DNA of 64,000 bases from contig JAGTXO010000014.1 in NCBI GenBank assembly GCA_019448385.1, positions 558,001 to 622,000 of the forward strand, written 5' to 3'. This document shows, in pieces, positions 62,412-64,000 of the stretch. The notes beneath the pieces were generated by a model, which was not told where the DNA came from, did no database searches, and saw only the letters and a list, made by a program, of their open reading frames with translations. The translations under genes and the position numbers were made by a program. The stretch comes from Diacronema lutheri. Lineage: Eukaryota; Haptophyta; Pavlovophyceae; Pavlovales; Pavlovaceae. Numbering within the stretch: the first letter of the stretch is position 1; the number at the start of each line of letters is the position of its first letter.

Positions 62412-64000
62412 TCAGACCCGCCAGAACTGCGCGTACAGCAGCTGGCGCACGGCAAAATAGTCGTCGCTCCACGGCCCGTCGATCGCGACCTGCCCCGCGC
62501 CGCCCCTGCGCAGCCGCACGCTCCCGTTCACGACGAGCACGCCCGCCTCGAACTCTGCTACGTGGCCCGCGCGCGTGAGCACGCCGCGCAGGTCGGACAG
62601 CCGCACGTCGCCCTTGGCGAGCAAAGTGGACGGCCGCTCCGCCGGGCGCGAGCCGGCCAACGGCGCGAGCGCGCGCGCCGCGCCGTCTGACGCGCCGCCG
62701 CCCGCGCTCGCCGGCTCGTCGGCGGCGAGGGGCCAGAGCGTGGGCAATCGCAGGGCGGTCCCGGGCATCGGCACGCCCGCGCGCGCCACGTCGGCGAGCG
62801 CGTCCGCCCCCTCCGCCCGCGGCACGCCGTCGGCACTGGCACTGCACTCGCCTGTGCCGTTGCCGTCGACGGCGCGCTCGCTCGCGACGCCCATCGTCGC
62901 CTCGTCGACCGCGACGGCGGGCGCGGCCGCCGCTCCTCCGCCACCGCCCGGCTCGTCCACCGCTGCGTCGCGCGCACCGTTGTCGGCCGGCCGCAGCCGC
63001 GCGCGCACGCGCGCCACGTCCCACTGTCCGATCTGCTGAAAGTGGAGGCCATCAATGAAGGCGTCGGGCAGGCGCACCTTGAGCGTCTGCACGCCCGAGC
63101 TGAGGTCGATCACCTCGCCGCACGCCGGCGCACTCACGCGCCGGCAGCCGCTCTTCGCTGCGGCCGCGCGCGCGGCGGCCTTGTCTGCGGTGCTCGCGCG
63201 CAGCAGCACGAGCGCCCTTGGCGCGACCGCGCCAAGCAGCGCGCGGAAGGAGCGCGCATCCACGTCGCCGCCCAGATCGACGTGCAGCACACGGCAGCGC
63301 ACCTGCACCGGCTCGCCCAGCTCTTCGACCCATGTCGTCGGCGCCGCGTTCGCGCCCGCGTCCGCGGAGTCCGCGCCCGCGCCCGCGTCGTCGTCGCCGC
63401 CGCCACGCGCGTCGCTCTTGAGCAGGCGGTGGCGCAGGGATCCGGGCGCGAGCGCGGCGGCGCGGCGCACCGCATCAGCGTCCTCTGCGTCCTCCTCGCC
63501 CTCGTCCTCCTCGTTCTCGCCCTCGCCGCGTCCGCCAGCGCGCGTCGGGCGCCCAAGCTTCGCCTCGTCGGCGCTGCGTTTGCCGCCCGAGCTGCCGCCG
63601 TGCGGTGCGCGGCCTCCGAGCGAGGCGGTGCGCGCGAGCAGCCCCGCCTCGCCCGAGTCGCGCGCCGACGCCTCCGCTACGCGCGCCAGCTCGCCCCACT
63701 CGCGCTCGCTCACCAGCTCGCCCCATTCATCTGCGCGCGTGAACCTGTCGGTTACGTGCGGCATCAGCGCGTGTGCGCCGACAGCGGTGGCGTGCGCGAG
63801 CGCGAGCACGTTTTGCACGGCGGATGCGGGCGCGGCCTCTGCCTCCGCCGCCGCCATCGCGCTCACTGCCGCGCCCTCCGACGCCGGCGCCGTGGCCGCC
63901 GCGAGCAGCTGACGCCTGCGGTACGCCTCCAGTCTGCGCTGCGCGGCGCGCCGCTCGCGCCACGCCTCGAGCGCATCGCCGACGAGCGGCAGCTGCACCC
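62412..64000 (-). CDS. CPSF2: CPSF100 (CPSF2), cleavage and polyadenylation factor subunit, C-terminal part
   Basis: The non-catalytic metallo-beta-lactamase/beta-CASP partner of CPSF73 in mRNA 3'-end processing. About 529 residues are inside the window; the gene continues past the right edge. Recognisable C-terminal parts: VQVRCRVLHVDLGGDVDARS and SGCRRVSAPACGEVIDLSSG, LKVRLPDAFIDGLHFQQIG, then LPTLWPLAADEP, KGDVRLSDLRGVLTRAGHVA, EFEAGVLVVNGSVRLRRG and the very end YFAVRQLLYAQFWRV. These align in order with human CPSF2. An acidic insert (GEGENEEDEGEEDAEDADAV) and a low-complexity insert interrupt the beta-CASP half. The N-terminal lactamase part is outside, so any start codon here is false. 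Ends 46 bp after the convergent TIR-like gene. Confidence 0.9.
   Translation of the reverse strand, partial: VQLPLVGDALEAWRERRAAQRRLEAYRRRQLLAAATAPASEGAAVSAMAAAEAEAAPASAVQNVLALAHATAVGAHALMPHVTDRFTRADEWGELVSEREWGELARVAEASARDSGEAGLLARTASLGGRAPHGGSSGGKRSADEAKLGRPTRAGGRGEGENEEDEGEEDAEDADAVRRAAALAPGSLRHRLLKSDARGGGDDDAGAGADSADAGANAAPTTWVEELGEPVQVRCRVLHVDLGGDVDARSFRALLGAVAPRALVLLRASTADKAAARAAAAKSGCRRVSAPACGEVIDLSSGVQTLKVRLPDAFIDGLHFQQIGQWDVARVRARLRPADNGARDAAVDEPGGGGGAAAAPAVAVDEATMGVASERAVDGNGTGECSASADGVPRAEGADALADVARAGVPMPGTALRLPTLWPLAADEPASAGGGASDGAARALAPLAGSRPAERPSTLLAKGDVRLSDLRGVLTRAGHVAEFEAGVLVVNGSVRLRRGGAGQVAIDGPWSDDYFAVRQLLYAQFWRV

Overview
The window is nuclear DNA of a very GC-rich, compact eukaryote with small spliceosomal introns. 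A PsbU gene with a tripartite (signal, transit, Tat-type lumen) leader points to an alga with a red-lineage secondary plastid. Together with the base composition, my best guess is a haptophyte (pavlovophyte-like), but no phylogenetic marker here settles it. Twenty-two well-supported protein genes fill about 85 percent of the window. They are packed as divergent and convergent pairs with gaps often under 130 bp. Exon boundaries below were worked out by hand from reading frame, GT/AG signals and protein-family continuity.

Layout, left to right. 0-12 kb: GRP94 (5' part only), Sec24, a large PHD/F-box/beta-helix protein, a two-domain VOC protein and a VAP-type MSP-domain protein. 12-25 kb: a 1562-residue coiled-coil protein, a PRMT1-type arginine methyltransferase with a 25-nt microexon, a presequence protease (M16C), a disordered protein with a SHOCT-like tail and a KISH/TMEM167 protein. 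25-35 kb: short direct repeats, a divergent pair of uncharacterised genes, a Golgi-type glycosyltransferase, a MORN-repeat protein, a small hydrophobic protein and a zinc-finger/coiled-coil gene with 74-residue internal repeats.

35.2-41.4 kb is the accessory part. It is poorer in GC and gene-poor. It holds three copies of a local repeated gene unit (one inverted and interrupted), a short element with inverted ends, a poly-G tract and a duplicated 70-bp block. 41.4-47.5 kb encodes a trithorax/MLL-type histone methyltransferase.

47.5-64 kb carries an FAD monooxygenase with DnaJ-like zinc motifs, a secreted or plastid coiled-coil protein, PsbU, a JmjC demethylase with a 21-bp minisatellite, SAICAR synthetase (PurC), a membrane protein with a TIR-like 'FVSHSW' domain, and the 3' part of CPSF100.

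Functionally the set is mostly housekeeping: ER folding and ER-Golgi traffic (GRP94, Sec24, VAP, KISH), organelle protein turnover (PreP), purine synthesis, mRNA 3'-end processing and chromatin marking (MLL-type writer, JmjC eraser, PRMT1). I see no operon-like pathway cluster, no rRNA or tRNA gene, no CRISPR array and no recognisable retroviral or other capsid-bearing element. The most unusual items are the domain combinations (PHD/F-box/beta-helix; CxxCxGxG/FAD monooxygenase), the GTGCG-dominated 5' splice sites and the repeated gene unit at 36-39.7 kb.
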